The notes beneath the pieces were generated by a model, which was not told where the DNA came from, ran no database searches, and was given only the letters and a program-made list of their open reading frames with translations. Shown piece after piece: positions 38,960 to 47,788 of a stretch of DNA of 64,000 nt. How positions within the stretch are numbered: the stretch's first letter is position 1; every line of letters starts with the position of its first letter. The position numbers and the translations under genes were made by a program. This stretch comes from an uncultured bacterium (lineage in GTDB: Bacteria; Bacillota; Negativicutes; Veillonellales; Veillonellaceae), in contig CAJMLW010000001.1 of the NCBI GenBank assembly GCA_905214495.1, positions 1 through 64,000 on the forward strand, given 5' to 3'.

Positions 38960-39709
38960 CTATTTAATAGCTTTCACCAAAAACATAGGCACTGGGATAT
39001 AAAATTCATCTTCTTCTGCATAGATGCGAGGTCCTACAGTTGAATCAATAGATACAGAACTAGCCCCCATCTTAGTGAGCAATTCTATGTCCCATTGTGG
39101 ACGTGTAAAGGAAGAAATATCGAGCATATGATAAATGGTATGACAACGTTCCTTCAGTTCATTACTCACATGTTCATGTGCATGATGTACAGATTGTGGT
39201 AAATTATGATGATTGCGTGCATGTTCCGCATCATAGTTTAGAATTAATCCGCCAGGACGGATGATACGCAACCATTCAGCATAGGCTTTATCTGGATGTG
39301 GTAAATTCCATGTTACATTACGAGATACAACGATATCAAAGGTATTAGTATCAAAGTTAAGATTTTCTGCATCCATCACAGAGAATGTAGCATCAGAATT
39401 TAGTGATTCGGCCAGTTGGTTAGCTTCATCAATCATATTTGGGGTAATATCAATACCATGTACTGTATGACCTAATTCAGAGAGAATGATACTAAAAAAT
39501 CCAGCGCCACAACCAATATCTAAAATGCGTAGTGAACGGTCAGAATCAAAAATATGACTCATTAACTCATCACGCCAAAGTTTAAGTTTAGGGCTTTCTA
39601 ATTCTTTAGCTCGTAAAGAGCCAAAATCACGAGCTCGGTCACTCCAATAGGAGGTAATAAACTTTTTATCATCCTTCATAGGATGATTTTTTTCAAATAT
39701 ATCATTCAT
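38960..39709 (-). CDS. Class I SAM-dependent methyltransferase
   Basis: A 249-residue soluble protein with the Rossmann SAM-binding order: motif I ILDIGCGAGFFSIILSELG near residue 63, VHGIDITPNMIDEA, SVMDAENLNF, then FDIVVSRNVTWNLPHPDKAY and IIRPGGLILNYDAEHAR. The substrate is unknown; an UbiE/Methyltransf_11-type fold is clear but the C-terminal 80 residues show no hint I recognise. GAGGAGAA lies upstream of the ATG. It is alone and convergent to mtaD. Confidence 0.82.
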   Translation of the reverse strand: MNDIFEKNHPMKDDKKFITSYWSDRARDFGSLRAKELESPKLKLWRDELMSHIFDSDRSLRILDIGCGAGFFSIILSELGHTVHGIDITPNMIDEANQLAESLNSDATFSVMDAENLNFDTNTFDIVVSRNVTWNLPHPDKAYAEWLRIIRPGGLILNYDAEHARNHHNLPQSVHHAHEHVSNELKERCHTIYHMLDISSFTRPQWDIELLTKMGASSVSIDSTVGPRIYAEEDEFYIPVPMFLVKAIK

Positions 39710-39856
39710 TTTTCAGTTCTCCTCATTTTTAATACACTTAATAGTACCATAAAATGAGAATGTGCCATACTATAAATATCACACTTACTCCATAAATAAT
39801 TAATATTGAGTATGATATAATACATCTATATTTTTGTTTTATGAAAGGATAGGGTA

Positions 39857-40795
39857 ATGATTTTACAGACGGGACAGCGTACGGATATTCCTGCCTTTTA
39901 TGGACAATGGTTAATTAATCGCGTCCGCCAAGGATTTGTAGATGTACGCAATCCCTATAATCCGATACAGATAACACGATATCCTATCAATCATGAGGTT
40001 GTAGATGGTATTGCGTTTTGTACAAAGAATCCGTTGCCTTTCATTCCGCTCTTACATGAAATAAATGATTATAGACAGTATTGGCATATGATTATAACTC
40101 CATATGGAGCAGATATAGAGACTAATGTACCACAAGTAGATTTAGTAATAGACGGATTTAAACGAATATCTACAAAATGTAATCCTCAGTCCATGGTGTG
40201 GCGTTATGATCCTATTATTTTAACCCATAACTATACAGTTGATTTTCATTTTGAAAGCTTTTATAAAATGGCTAAGTCTCTAGAAGGCTACACAGATACT
40301 GTAGTTGTCAGTTTCATAGATATATTTGATAAGGTAGCTCATAATTTTCCTGAAGGTTATAGACCGAGTTTAGATATTCAAAAGAAGATCATTAAAGAAT
40401 TAGTATCTATAGCGCATTCTCATCATATGATACTTAAAACCTGTGGAGAAGGGGACGTTTTCAAAGAATTAGGTGTTAATGCGGAGGGCTGTCTTACGCT
40501 AGATTGTTATGAACGGGCCTGGAATGTTATATTAAAAGCTCCTAAACGTACACCAGCTAGACCTGAGTGTAATTGTTATTTACATGGTGATATAGGTGCC
40601 TATGATACTTGTAGCCATTTTTGTCGCTATTGTTATGCTAATAGGAATCAGGCTGCAGTTCATCAAAATCGCTTATTACATGATCCGAACTCTAGCTTGC
40701 TTATAGGTACACTTTCAAAAACAGCAATTATTAAAGAGAGTGCGGAAAAAAGCTGGATTGTAGATACAAATTACACACAAGATTCTTTATTTTAA
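39857..40795 (+). CDS. DUF1848 family protein
   Basis: A 312-residue protein of the DUF1848 family, whose function is not established. It starts ILQTGQRTDIPAFYGQWL and has FCTKNPLPFIP and MVWRYDPIILT, all typical of the family. The C-terminal cysteine cluster CNCYLHGDIGAYDTC followed by CRYCYAN could bind a metal or iron-sulfur cluster; the family has been compared with spore photoproduct lyase-like proteins. AAAGGATAGGG precedes the ATG. It is flanked by a divergent methyltransferase and a separate promoter for the next gene. Confidence 0.8.
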   Translation: MILQTGQRTDIPAFYGQWLINRVRQGFVDVRNPYNPIQITRYPINHEVVDGIAFCTKNPLPFIPLLHEINDYRQYWHMIITPYGADIETNVPQVDLVIDGFKRISTKCNPQSMVWRYDPIILTHNYTVDFHFESFYKMAKSLEGYTDTVVVSFIDIFDKVAHNFPEGYRPSLDIQKKIIKELVSIAHSHHMILKTCGEGDVFKELGVNAEGCLTLDCYERAWNVILKAPKRTPARPECNCYLHGDIGAYDTCSHFCRYCYANRNQAAVHQNRLLHDPNSSLLIGTLSKTAIIKESAEKSWIVDTNYTQDSLF

Positions 40796-40861
40796 GGAGA
40801 ATTATAACCTGCTTTTACGCCTATAGCGTTGACGTATCGTGTAAAATATAGAAAAAAGGGG

Positions 40862-40890
40862 TTGTCAAAGGGATATCTCAGGAATATAAG
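40862..40890 (+). promoter_or_regulatory. Promoter of the HAD phosphatase-DUF4241 pair
   Basis: TTGTCA at 40862-40867, a 17-base spacer, TATAAG at 40885-40890, 54 bases before the next ATG. Confidence 0.5.
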
Positions 40891-40944
40891 AGGGTGTAAA
40901 GCCTATTTTTTGTTTATTATTTTATTATTACAAGGAGGTGGAGT

Positions 40945-41859
40945 ATGAGCACCTATAAGAATGAAAGTAAAGATTCATTACAATCACTAGAATCATCTAT
41001 GCCAGTTCTTGCCATGTGTTATGATTTTGATAAGACCTTAACACCTGATGATATGCAGGCACAAGGCTTTATTCAATCTGTTGGCTATGATGAAGAGCAA
41101 ATCAAACAGTTCTGGCAAGAATCTAATCAACTGGCTAAGAAAAATGATATGGATAATAACTTGGCTTATATGTACAAAATGATTCAAGAAGCAGTGGGCC
41201 GTTTTTATGTAACTCGAGAAAGGCTTATGGAATATGGCAATCAAGTAGAACTATATGAAGGTGTTCGCACTTGGTTTGAACGTATTCGTGAATATGGTTT
41301 AGAACACGGTGTACGCATTGAACATTACATCATATCTTCTGGCTTAAAAGAGATGATTGAAGGCACTGAAATGGCAAAGAATGGAGCTTTCAAAAAAATC
41401 TATGCTAGCGCATTTATGTTTGATGATAAAGGCGTAGCCGTGTGGCCTGCACAAGCCATCAATTACACGAATAAAACACAGTTCCTATTCCGTATACAAA
41501 AGGGCGTGTTAGATATAAATGATCCCGGTGTAAATGATTATATCCGCCCAGAAGAGCAACGAGTACCATTCCGCAACATGATTTATATAGGTGATAGTGA
41601 TACAGATATTCCTTGCATGAGCCTTGTCAATGTCAATGGAGGGCATTCAATCGGTGTATATGATCCAGATAGCAAGAATAAGGATAAGGTTTATAAAATG
41701 ATGCAACATCATCGCATTCGTTATTATGCATCGGCTGATTATACAGATGGTTCTGATTTAGATACTGTGGTTAAACAAATCATTCAGAAAACAGCGGCTT
41801 ATGAAGCATTAGAACAACAATATGTACGTAATAAGCATGAAGCAGAATCACATAGATAG
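40945..41859 (+). CDS. HAD-superfamily phosphatase
   Basis: A 304-residue HAD-fold hydrolase related to phosphoserine phosphatase. Motif I is YDFDKTLTPDD with the nucleophile Asp and the second Asp; motif II is IISSGLKEMI; motif IV is YIGDSDTDIPCM. The cap domain lies between about residues 35 and 120. The substrate is unknown. AAGGAGGT lies 6 bases before the ATG. The DUF4241 gene begins 11 bases after its stop. Confidence 0.83.
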   Translation: MSTYKNESKDSLQSLESSMPVLAMCYDFDKTLTPDDMQAQGFIQSVGYDEEQIKQFWQESNQLAKKNDMDNNLAYMYKMIQEAVGRFYVTRERLMEYGNQVELYEGVRTWFERIREYGLEHGVRIEHYIISSGLKEMIEGTEMAKNGAFKKIYASAFMFDDKGVAVWPAQAINYTNKTQFLFRIQKGVLDINDPGVNDYIRPEEQRVPFRNMIYIGDSDTDIPCMSLVNVNGGHSIGVYDPDSKNKDKVYKMMQHHRIRYYASADYTDGSDLDTVVKQIIQKTAAYEALEQQYVRNKHEAESHR

Positions 41860-41870
41860 GAGTTTCTATA

Positions 41871-42614
41871 ATGAATAAACAGGATATATCAAAAGAATGG
41901 ATAGACACATTTAATCATCTAGGCGGTGAGGGGAAATTAAAAGCACCTGTTGATTATCATGCCATATTCGAAGCTGATGAACTATTTGGTAAAAAACTAT
42001 ATACATTGCCGATGGGATATATAACTTTACCAACAGGTCGTATATTTGCGTGTGATCCATTAACACATTTAGCTGCTGTTGATAATAAGACATATATACG
42101 TACCATAAATCCGGGAACATATCCAATAGAAACTAAAGTAGCTGAACTAGATACAGATTATTATCGTTATGTGTTAACAAGAGTTTTGTTTAAGAATACA
42201 AAGCCTGTACAATATGAATTAGCCCTTAAAGGTCATGAGGATTTAAGCGAGTTAGAAGATGATGAAAGTTATATTGGTTTTCCTGTAGATGCAGGATTGG
42301 CCACCATTGTTGATGAAGCAACTGTAACTGCGTATAGAGAATTTGACCGTCATTGGTATGAACAACATCCTAATGGCAATATTTATGATGATTACTTTGA
42401 CGAGCTATTTAAATTAAATGCTATCGCTTATCCTAAATTTCAACGACCTGGTGGCGATTGGATTAACTTTAAAATTCCAAACACCGATTTGTATGTACCA
42501 ATGATACAATCTGGCTTTGGTGATGGTTTATATCCTGTATATTGGGCTTTTGACGAAGCCGGTGATAAATGCCAAATCATTATTGAATTCATTAGCTGTA
42601 GCTCTAATGATTAG
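41871..42614 (+). CDS. DUF4241 family protein
   Basis: A 247-residue acidic protein that I place in the DUF4241 family from its ending GFGDGLYPVYWAFDEAGDKCQIIIEF and the block MGYITLPTGRIFACDPL. There is no signal peptide or membrane segment. The function of the family is not established; members occur near toxin-immunity genes in some genomes, but no toxin is seen here. AGGAG lies 8 bases before the ATG. It is probably co-transcribed with the upstream HAD phosphatase. Confidence 0.7.
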   Translation: MNKQDISKEWIDTFNHLGGEGKLKAPVDYHAIFEADELFGKKLYTLPMGYITLPTGRIFACDPLTHLAAVDNKTYIRTINPGTYPIETKVAELDTDYYRYVLTRVLFKNTKPVQYELALKGHEDLSELEDDESYIGFPVDAGLATIVDEATVTAYREFDRHWYEQHPNGNIYDDYFDELFKLNAIAYPKFQRPGGDWINFKIPNTDLYVPMIQSGFGDGLYPVYWAFDEAGDKCQIIIEFISCSSND

Positions 42615-42649
42615 TAATCAAAATAGTATATAGATCTATGAATACAAAA

Positions 42650-42682
42650 ATAAGGCGCTTAGCAATGCTAGGCGCCTTTAGT
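42650..42682. terminator. Hairpin terminator between DUF4241 gene and the 49-residue ORF
   Basis: AAGGCGCTTAGC (42652-42663) pairs with GCTAGGCGCCTT (42667-42678) around AAT. On the minus strand TTATTTTTG follows, so it also suits the small ORF. Confidence 0.8.
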
Positions 42683-42703
42683 ATATTAATATATATTTGA
42701 TTA

Positions 42704-42853
42704 TTAGATGCCAAAAATCCAGTTGATAACAACACGTAAACAACTGAGACCTACAACGATTTCAGCGAGAAAACGTAAGGAATGTTCCATTCCATTACCA
42801 AGGTTTTTTAAACTACCAATTTTAGCTTTACTTACGATGTCACACCAGCACAT
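42704..42853 (-). CDS. Small hydrophobic-tailed protein (49 residues), unknown
   Basis: An ORF of 49 residues starting MCWCDIVSKAKIGSLKN and ending RVVINWIFGI. A strong ribosome site (GGGAGG) lies 7 bases before the ATG, and a hairpin with a T-run on the correct strand lies about 25 bases after the stop, so it looks like a real short unit. The N-terminal half is basic with two Cys; the C-terminal half (about 22 residues) is hydrophobic and could be membrane-inserted. No family was recognised; a membrane-active peptide, a small toxin or a short regulator would all fit. Confidence 0.5.
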   Translation of the reverse strand: MCWCDIVSKAKIGSLKNLGNGMEHSLRFLAEIVVGLSCLRVVINWIFGI

Positions 42854-42958
42854 ATAATTATCCTCCCTTGAGAGTAATATGAGAAATATACATAGTTTAT
42901 ATGACCATTTTACAACTATATTCGATAAATTTCAATATAGAAAATAAAAATTATGATA

Positions 42959-42982
42959 CAATAATAATTATTATTATTATTG
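42959..42982. repeat. ATT/AAT trinucleotide run upstream of the WG-repeat gene
   Basis: The run ATA-ATA followed by five ATT units, flanked by C and G, forms an almost perfect palindrome directly before TG-TAATAT, a possible extended -10. Changes in unit number would alter promoter spacing. Confidence 0.6.
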
Positions 42983-43007
42983 TAATATATGAAAGAGGGT
43001 ATATTTT

Positions 43008-44306
43008 ATGAGGAGAATTTTTATTGCTTTAGCAATACTTCTTGCACTAGGCAATACGGCTGAAGCTAAAAACTATATTACGTTAGAATCGCCATCAGGA
43101 AATACAATTGTTGATGAAACAGGTAAGTGGATTTTAGGTCCTTATAAAGATTTACATGTAAATTATATTATTGACTTTGGAGAGAGGTATGCGTACGCTT
43201 CATTTTATGATAATAGTCAAAAACGCTATATAAATTTAAATACGATGGTTTATTTACCGGCAGGATATGATTACGAGTTTTCTTATGAGTATGCAAAGGC
43301 TTTGACAAAGGATGGATTTAAGTTAGTAAAGTCTGATGGTACATATGCTATAAATGATGTTGTTAGTGCTTATTATTATTGTTCGGATAATTTAATATAC
43401 GGTAAAAAGGGTGAGTTTTGGTATCTTTATAATATAAGTACAGGTTCATTAGTTATAGATAATCCTATTACAAGTACATGGGAAAATGTAAAGAAATATT
43501 ATAATGGATCTGGAGCGGTTGTATTATTAAAAATAGAGACAGCAGACGGATATGTCAAATATGTAACTAATGATGGTATAGAAATAGATGAGGATACTGC
43601 GACTCATACTATAAATAAATATAATTATGAACTCATGGAGGGAGATGGTACTGGATATGGACATGGTTATAATGGAATTAAATATAGTCGAGAACCATCT
43701 ACTCAATTCATACCATTTTCTATAGTTGATAAAAAAGGTAAAACCTTATATGGTATTAGATTATCGAATGATAATGTATTAATTGCTCCTAAATACAATT
43801 ATATAGAGCCTTTAGGAGATCATTTTCAGTATTTTGTTGCGGCTGATGAACATAAAAAATATGGTATTATAAATCTTGTAGACAAAGTAGTAATACCATT
43901 TAAATTCAAATCCTTTGAAAGATTAAGTGATCGTAGTTTTGTGTTAAGAACAGCTGAAAAAGCGTATATTTTTAATGCAGAAAATGGAATGTTAGTTGAT
44001 AAGGCTTATGATACGATTGATACATCAAAACCTATTTATATGATTGATAAATTTACTGTAGCCACATTGGAAAATAAAAAATATGTAATTGATTCTAATG
44101 ATGGTCATATAATATTAACATTGCCAGAAACAATTGATGATATCACGGCGTATTATGATAATTTATATGTAGTTAAATCTGGTAATACATATGGTCTTAT
44201 GAATATGTATGGTAAAATTTTAGTTAATCCTGAGTTTAATAAAGTTACTATTGATGAGCCTATATTCAATAACTATATGAAATACTTATCGGAACATGAT
44301 GATTAA
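43008..44306 (+). CDS. Secreted WG-repeat-like protein, AT-rich
   Basis: A 432-residue exported protein. Residues 1-20 are a signal peptide ending AEA. Several stretches have the WG-repeat style of short beta hairpins: GNTIVDETGKWILGPYKDL, KKYGIINLVDKVVIPFKFKSF and NTYGLMNMYGKILVNPEFNKV. No function is known for such proteins beyond a likely surface or binding role. The gene is visibly more AT-rich than its neighbours, which hints at transfer or relaxed selection. AGAGGG lies 9 bases before the ATG. It is alone between two hairpins. Confidence 0.72.
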   Translation: MRRIFIALAILLALGNTAEAKNYITLESPSGNTIVDETGKWILGPYKDLHVNYIIDFGERYAYASFYDNSQKRYINLNTMVYLPAGYDYEFSYEYAKALTKDGFKLVKSDGTYAINDVVSAYYYCSDNLIYGKKGEFWYLYNISTGSLVIDNPITSTWENVKKYYNGSGAVVLLKIETADGYVKYVTNDGIEIDEDTATHTINKYNYELMEGDGTGYGHGYNGIKYSREPSTQFIPFSIVDKKGKTLYGIRLSNDNVLIAPKYNYIEPLGDHFQYFVAADEHKKYGIINLVDKVVIPFKFKSFERLSDRSFVLRTAEKAYIFNAENGMLVDKAYDTIDTSKPIYMIDKFTVATLENKKYVIDSNDGHIILTLPETIDDITAYYDNLYVVKSGNTYGLMNMYGKILVNPEFNKVTIDEPIFNNYMKYLSEHDD

Positions 44307-44322
44307 TTTATTGTAAAAAAAT

Positions 44323-44364
44323 AAACTAGCTTATAGAAAGAAATATAGGCTAGTTTTTCTTTTT
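44323..44364 (+). terminator. Terminator of the WG-repeat gene
   Basis: AAACTAGCTTATA pairs with TATAGGCTAGTTT, followed by a long T-rich run. Confidence 0.85.
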
Positions 44365-44370
44365 TTATAT

Positions 44371-44407
44371 AATTACTTCCGATAACGATAATTTATCGGA
44401 AGTAATT
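44371..44407. repeat. Perfect 15-bp inverted repeat
   Basis: AATTACTTCCGATAA (44371-44385) is an exact inverse of TTATCGGAAGTAATT (44393-44407), with a 7-base spacer. It sits between two terminators; it has no T-run of its own on the plus strand. Confidence 0.75.
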
Positions 44408-44414
44408 TATAACG

Positions 44415-44442
44415 TAAAAATTGGGCCCAAGCCAGGCCCAAT
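44415..44442 (-). terminator. Terminator of the PAP2 phosphatase gene
   Basis: On the minus strand ATTGGGCC pairs with GGCCCAAT around TGGCTTG and TTTTT follows, 15 bases after the stop. Confidence 0.8.
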
Positions 44443-44456
44443 AAATACTTTCAAGG

Positions 44457-45074
44457 TTAATAGTTTTTACGTTTAAATGTATATGGTTCATATTCTACTT
44501 CGTTTTTACGACCTGTCCACCAAGACCATAAGGCTTTTGCGATTTTCCATGCAATGCAACCTACGATGATACCTAATACTAATCCAGTTAATACATCTGT
44601 TGGATAATGTACAAATAAGTATACTCGTGCAAATGCTACTACACATGCACCAATCAACGCTATAACTCCCAAGAATCTCTTTGTTGGACATATATTACTT
44701 AATCCTAAGTATAATGCTGTTGCAGCCGCAAATGATCCAAAACTATGCCCTGATGGAAATGAATATGTCGTTGCTGCTGGTGGTGGTGCTACCAATGGTA
44801 CTTTAGGGAAATCTACAAATGGTCTTAAACGCGCTACATGAGGTTTTAACCCTTGGTCGCCTATGATGAATACTAAGACTAAGGAAATGAACATTCCAAG
44901 GCCAATAACGCGATATTTCTTTTGAATCATTAATATAATAGAAATTAAGATCCATAAAGCACCTGCACTTGTTATTTTTGATAACCAGTACATGATTGGT
45001 GTTAAATAAGAACTAATAAAATGTTGTTGTATATAAAATATGACTGTATGGTCAAATTGTAAAATTGTATCCAT
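44457..45074 (-). CDS. PAP2-family membrane phosphatase
   Basis: A 205-residue integral membrane phosphatase of the PAP2 superfamily with five to six membrane segments. The three signature motifs are present: KPHVARLRP, FPSGHS, and ARVYLFVHYPTDV. Undecaprenyl-diphosphate or phosphatidyl-type phosphates are the likely substrates. I use the ATG at 45074, preceded by TTGAGGT; an upstream TTG start at 45086 overlaps that site. It is monocistronic. Confidence 0.88.
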   Translation of the reverse strand: MDTILQFDHTVIFYIQQHFISSYLTPIMYWLSKITSAGALWILISIILMIQKKYRVIGLGMFISLVLVFIIGDQGLKPHVARLRPFVDFPKVPLVAPPPAATTYSFPSGHSFGSFAAATALYLGLSNICPTKRFLGVIALIGACVVAFARVYLFVHYPTDVLTGLVLGIIVGCIAWKIAKALWSWWTGRKNEVEYEPYTFKRKNY

Positions 45075-45173
45075 AGTGAACCTCAACTTATGATTTTAAT
45101 TGATAATTATTGAGAATGAAATGTGTAATTTTAGCGTTTTCAGGTATAAACATCTTACTACAAGTTAAAATAA

Positions 45174-45210
45174 TAGCCTAATCTATACATTCGGTCAATA
45201 GATTAGGCCA
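45174..45210 (-). terminator. Terminator of the VanW-family gene
   Basis: GCCTAATCTAT pairs with ATAGATTAGGC around a 11-base loop, followed on the minus strand by TATTATTTTAA. Confidence 0.75.
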
Positions 45211-45231
45211 TATTTAATAGAATGTTAATAT

Positions 45232-46590
45232 TTATCTTTTTGTTTTACTCTTTGGTGAGTCTTTTTTTGCAGATTCTGGTGCTGCAGGTTTCTTAGTAAT
45301 AATCGTATCTACTGGATCATATGTAGACTCAAATACATCTGTTGTAGTGATCCAATTACCATATGTTATTGTACGATACGTATTAATTCTAAATCCAATA
45401 TGACCTTCTTCTGTACTATCCTCTTTGACAGAAGGATCTATTTTGGTAATCGTTTGATTTGGAATATCCGTGCGGTCGCCAACACTAATGGAAACAGACT
45501 TCGGTACGTCTTCTGGTACACCTATGATATATATTGTTAGTTGTCCATTATTCATAACACTTAATACATAGATATTATGAGCATATGGATTTTTAAATTG
45601 AAAGTCCAAATATCCGTATGCAACGGTTGCATCACGTCCTGCAGGAATATAGCTAACAGGTTCAAAATGAGGTGTCCGCTCAATGATGTTCATACCAGAT
45701 AGTAATGCAGTGTTAAATAATGTAGAGCTAACTTGGCAAATACCGCCACCAATACCTGGTACTAACTTTCCATCAATAATAACCGGTGCATCATCATAGC
45801 CAGCTTCCGCCGTACGTTCACCGACAACATCATTAAAGGAAAAGACCTCACTAGGTTTGACTAATGTACCGCTAATTTTGGTTGATGCTAGTTCAATATT
45901 ATGTGTTCTATTGGTGTTAGATGCATCAAAATTTGTAGTATAACTGCCCAGAATGGCAGTTAATGGTTTTACGTCATCGTTTGTAACACGAACTGTATCT
46001 TTAGATGTAAATTCTATAGAAATATTATCAAAATTATTTTCTTCTAGTTGAGCTTTTAATTGTTTAATTGTCTCATCAATATCAACGCGTTTTCCTTCTT
46101 TTGAAGGCGTCATCTTGACTTGACCGTTTTCAACCGTTAATAACGCATCATGACCTGATACATCGATTTGCTTTGCTAATTCTGTAAAATATGCTTTTGC
46201 TGTTACTTCATCAAGTTTATATACAGGATTTATATGTACTTTATAGATAAAAGCAGTAATCCTATGCAAGATGAGCGTTTTTAAATCATCTTCATAACCG
46301 TAGGTAAAAATGTTAGATTCCGTACTATCTGTATCAAGCGTAATTCCTAAATCTTTTACTTTTACTTGTCGCGTACCTTGATTTGGAATTGTTATAGTAA
46401 TTGTTTTATTATTACTAGCCTCTGTATGAATTAAGGTGCTAACAGCATCTCTAGAATATCCGGAGATATCCTGATCCTCATAATACAGGCCATATGTAAT
46501 TGTGCCATCCGTAGGAATTAAGCTGCAACCACTAGTAAATAGACAAGAACTGATTAATACGCTACATAATAATTGTTTTAAGTTCATCAT
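45232..46590 (-). CDS. VanW-family lipoprotein
   Basis: A 452-residue lipoprotein. The N-terminal segment LLCSVLISSCLFTSGC has a lipobox ending in Cys at about residue 22. Residues about 50-200 look like the peptidoglycan-binding-like domain that precedes VanW. The VanW core has VGERTAEAGYDDAPV, PGIGGGICQVSSTLFNTALL and AGRDATVAYGYLDFQFKN. The function of VanW is not established; cell-wall association is likely. The TTG at 46602 is an alternative start that I reject; no strong ribosome site is seen for any start. It is divergent from the recombinase gene. Confidence 0.88.
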   Translation of the reverse strand: MMNLKQLLCSVLISSCLFTSGCSLIPTDGTITYGLYYEDQDISGYSRDAVSTLIHTEASNNKTITITIPNQGTRQVKVKDLGITLDTDSTESNIFTYGYEDDLKTLILHRITAFIYKVHINPVYKLDEVTAKAYFTELAKQIDVSGHDALLTVENGQVKMTPSKEGKRVDIDETIKQLKAQLEENNFDNISIEFTSKDTVRVTNDDVKPLTAILGSYTTNFDASNTNRTHNIELASTKISGTLVKPSEVFSFNDVVGERTAEAGYDDAPVIIDGKLVPGIGGGICQVSSTLFNTALLSGMNIIERTPHFEPVSYIPAGRDATVAYGYLDFQFKNPYAHNIYVLSVMNNGQLTIYIIGVPEDVPKSVSISVGDRTDIPNQTITKIDPSVKEDSTEEGHIGFRINTYRTITYGNWITTTDVFESTYDPVDTIITKKPAAPESAKKDSPKSKTKR

Positions 46591-46702
46591 TATATCTTTC
46601 AAATAAAATTCGAGAAATTTCGTTCAAAATCACCTAATTATAGCATAATTCCATGTTTCTATGTGATACAATAATAGCATAGTGTTAGTAAAAGGATTAA
46701 AT

Positions 46703-47713
46703 ATGTCACAGTCTAAAGAAGAGAAAAAACATTTCTATTTACGCCATAATGATGCGTTAATGAACAGTACAAAATTATCTATGAAAGCAAAACAAAGTAT
46801 TTTACTTTCAAAGGCTGAAAATACGGTAAATGCCTATGAGTCAGATTGGGATGACTTCGTTGATTGGTGTAATTACCAAAAGACATCCTATTTTCCAGCA
46901 ACACCAGAAACAATTGTCAATTATATTAATGACTTAGCAGATTATGCAAAGGCTAATACGATTGCTCGTCGCATTAGTGCCATATCAGAAAACTACAATG
47001 CTTCTGGGGCTAGAGAAAATCCATGTATGTCTCCTCTTGTAAAACAAGCTTTGCGAGGGATACGTCGTCTAAAAGGAACCTTTCAACAAGGTAAGACGCC
47101 TATTTTATTGGATGATATTGAAGATATTTTAGAGTGTATCGATGGTAGTGATATTCCAAAGATACAGAAATTACGGGATAAAGCAATTTTACTCATTGGA
47201 TTCATGGGAGCCTTCCGCCGTAGTGAAATTGCAGCATTAACAGTGGAAAATTTAAAGTTTTCTTCACAAGGTTTAGAGATATTTGTTGCATCATCCAAGG
47301 CTGACCAAGAAGGTCAAGGTGCCATTGTAGCGATTCCGAGTATTCTAGGTTCTCCTCTAGATGCCGTACGAGCTTTGAAAAAATGGTTATCTGCAAGTGG
47401 TATTACAACTGGACCGGTTTTTAGAGGTTTTACTAAATCAATGTCTTTACGAAAAACTGCTATTTCTGATAAGTCTATTGCAGAGATCGTAAAAAAATAT
47501 ATTTCTCTTATTGGTCTTAATCCTGCCATGTATGGTGCTCATAGTTTAAGGCATGGCTTTGCTACGACTGCAGCCGCTTATGGCGTCGAGGAACGTAATA
47601 TCATGCGTCAGACGCGACATCACAGTGTAAATATGGTACGCCGTTATATTAATGAGGCAAATAAATTCGTCGATAATCCTATCTCAACAATTTTTGAAAA
47701 ACGATTAAAATAA
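46703..47713 (+). CDS. Tyrosine recombinase/integrase (phage-integrase family)
   Basis: A 336-residue site-specific recombinase. Residues about 30-120 form the SAM-like DNA-binding domain. Catalytic residues are visible: Arg in FMGAFRRSEIAAL, Lys in SKADQEGQG, H-x-x-R in GAHSLRHGFAT, His in RQTRHHSV and the nucleophile in MVRRYI. It is not obviously XerC or XerD, lacks a nearby excisionase or phage genes, and could be a domesticated or remnant integrase. AAAGGA precedes the ATG at 46703; a GTG at 46682 is rejected. A shared terminator follows. Confidence 0.9.
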   Translation: MSQSKEEKKHFYLRHNDALMNSTKLSMKAKQSILLSKAENTVNAYESDWDDFVDWCNYQKTSYFPATPETIVNYINDLADYAKANTIARRISAISENYNASGARENPCMSPLVKQALRGIRRLKGTFQQGKTPILLDDIEDILECIDGSDIPKIQKLRDKAILLIGFMGAFRRSEIAALTVENLKFSSQGLEIFVASSKADQEGQGAIVAIPSILGSPLDAVRALKKWLSASGITTGPVFRGFTKSMSLRKTAISDKSIAEIVKKYISLIGLNPAMYGAHSLRHGFATTAAAYGVEERNIMRQTRHHSVNMVRRYINEANKFVDNPISTIFEKRLK

Positions 47714-47726
47714 TACTATATAATGA

Positions 47727-47779
47727 AAATGGCTAGTATAGATGATTTTCTCATTGAAGAACATCTATACTAGCCATTT
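47727..47779. terminator. Bidirectional terminator between integrase and yneA
   Basis: AAATGGCTAGTATAGATG (47727-47744) is the exact inverse of CATCTATACTAGCCATTT (47762-47779), with AT-rich flanks on both sides. Confidence 0.9.
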
Positions 47780-47788
47780 CATATATAT

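Noticed and set aside
46703..47713. Prophage or integrative element around the recombinase
   Set aside because: Neighbours (VanW lipoprotein, yneA, lexA) are chromosomal; no phage genes, direct repeats or tRNA target were seen.
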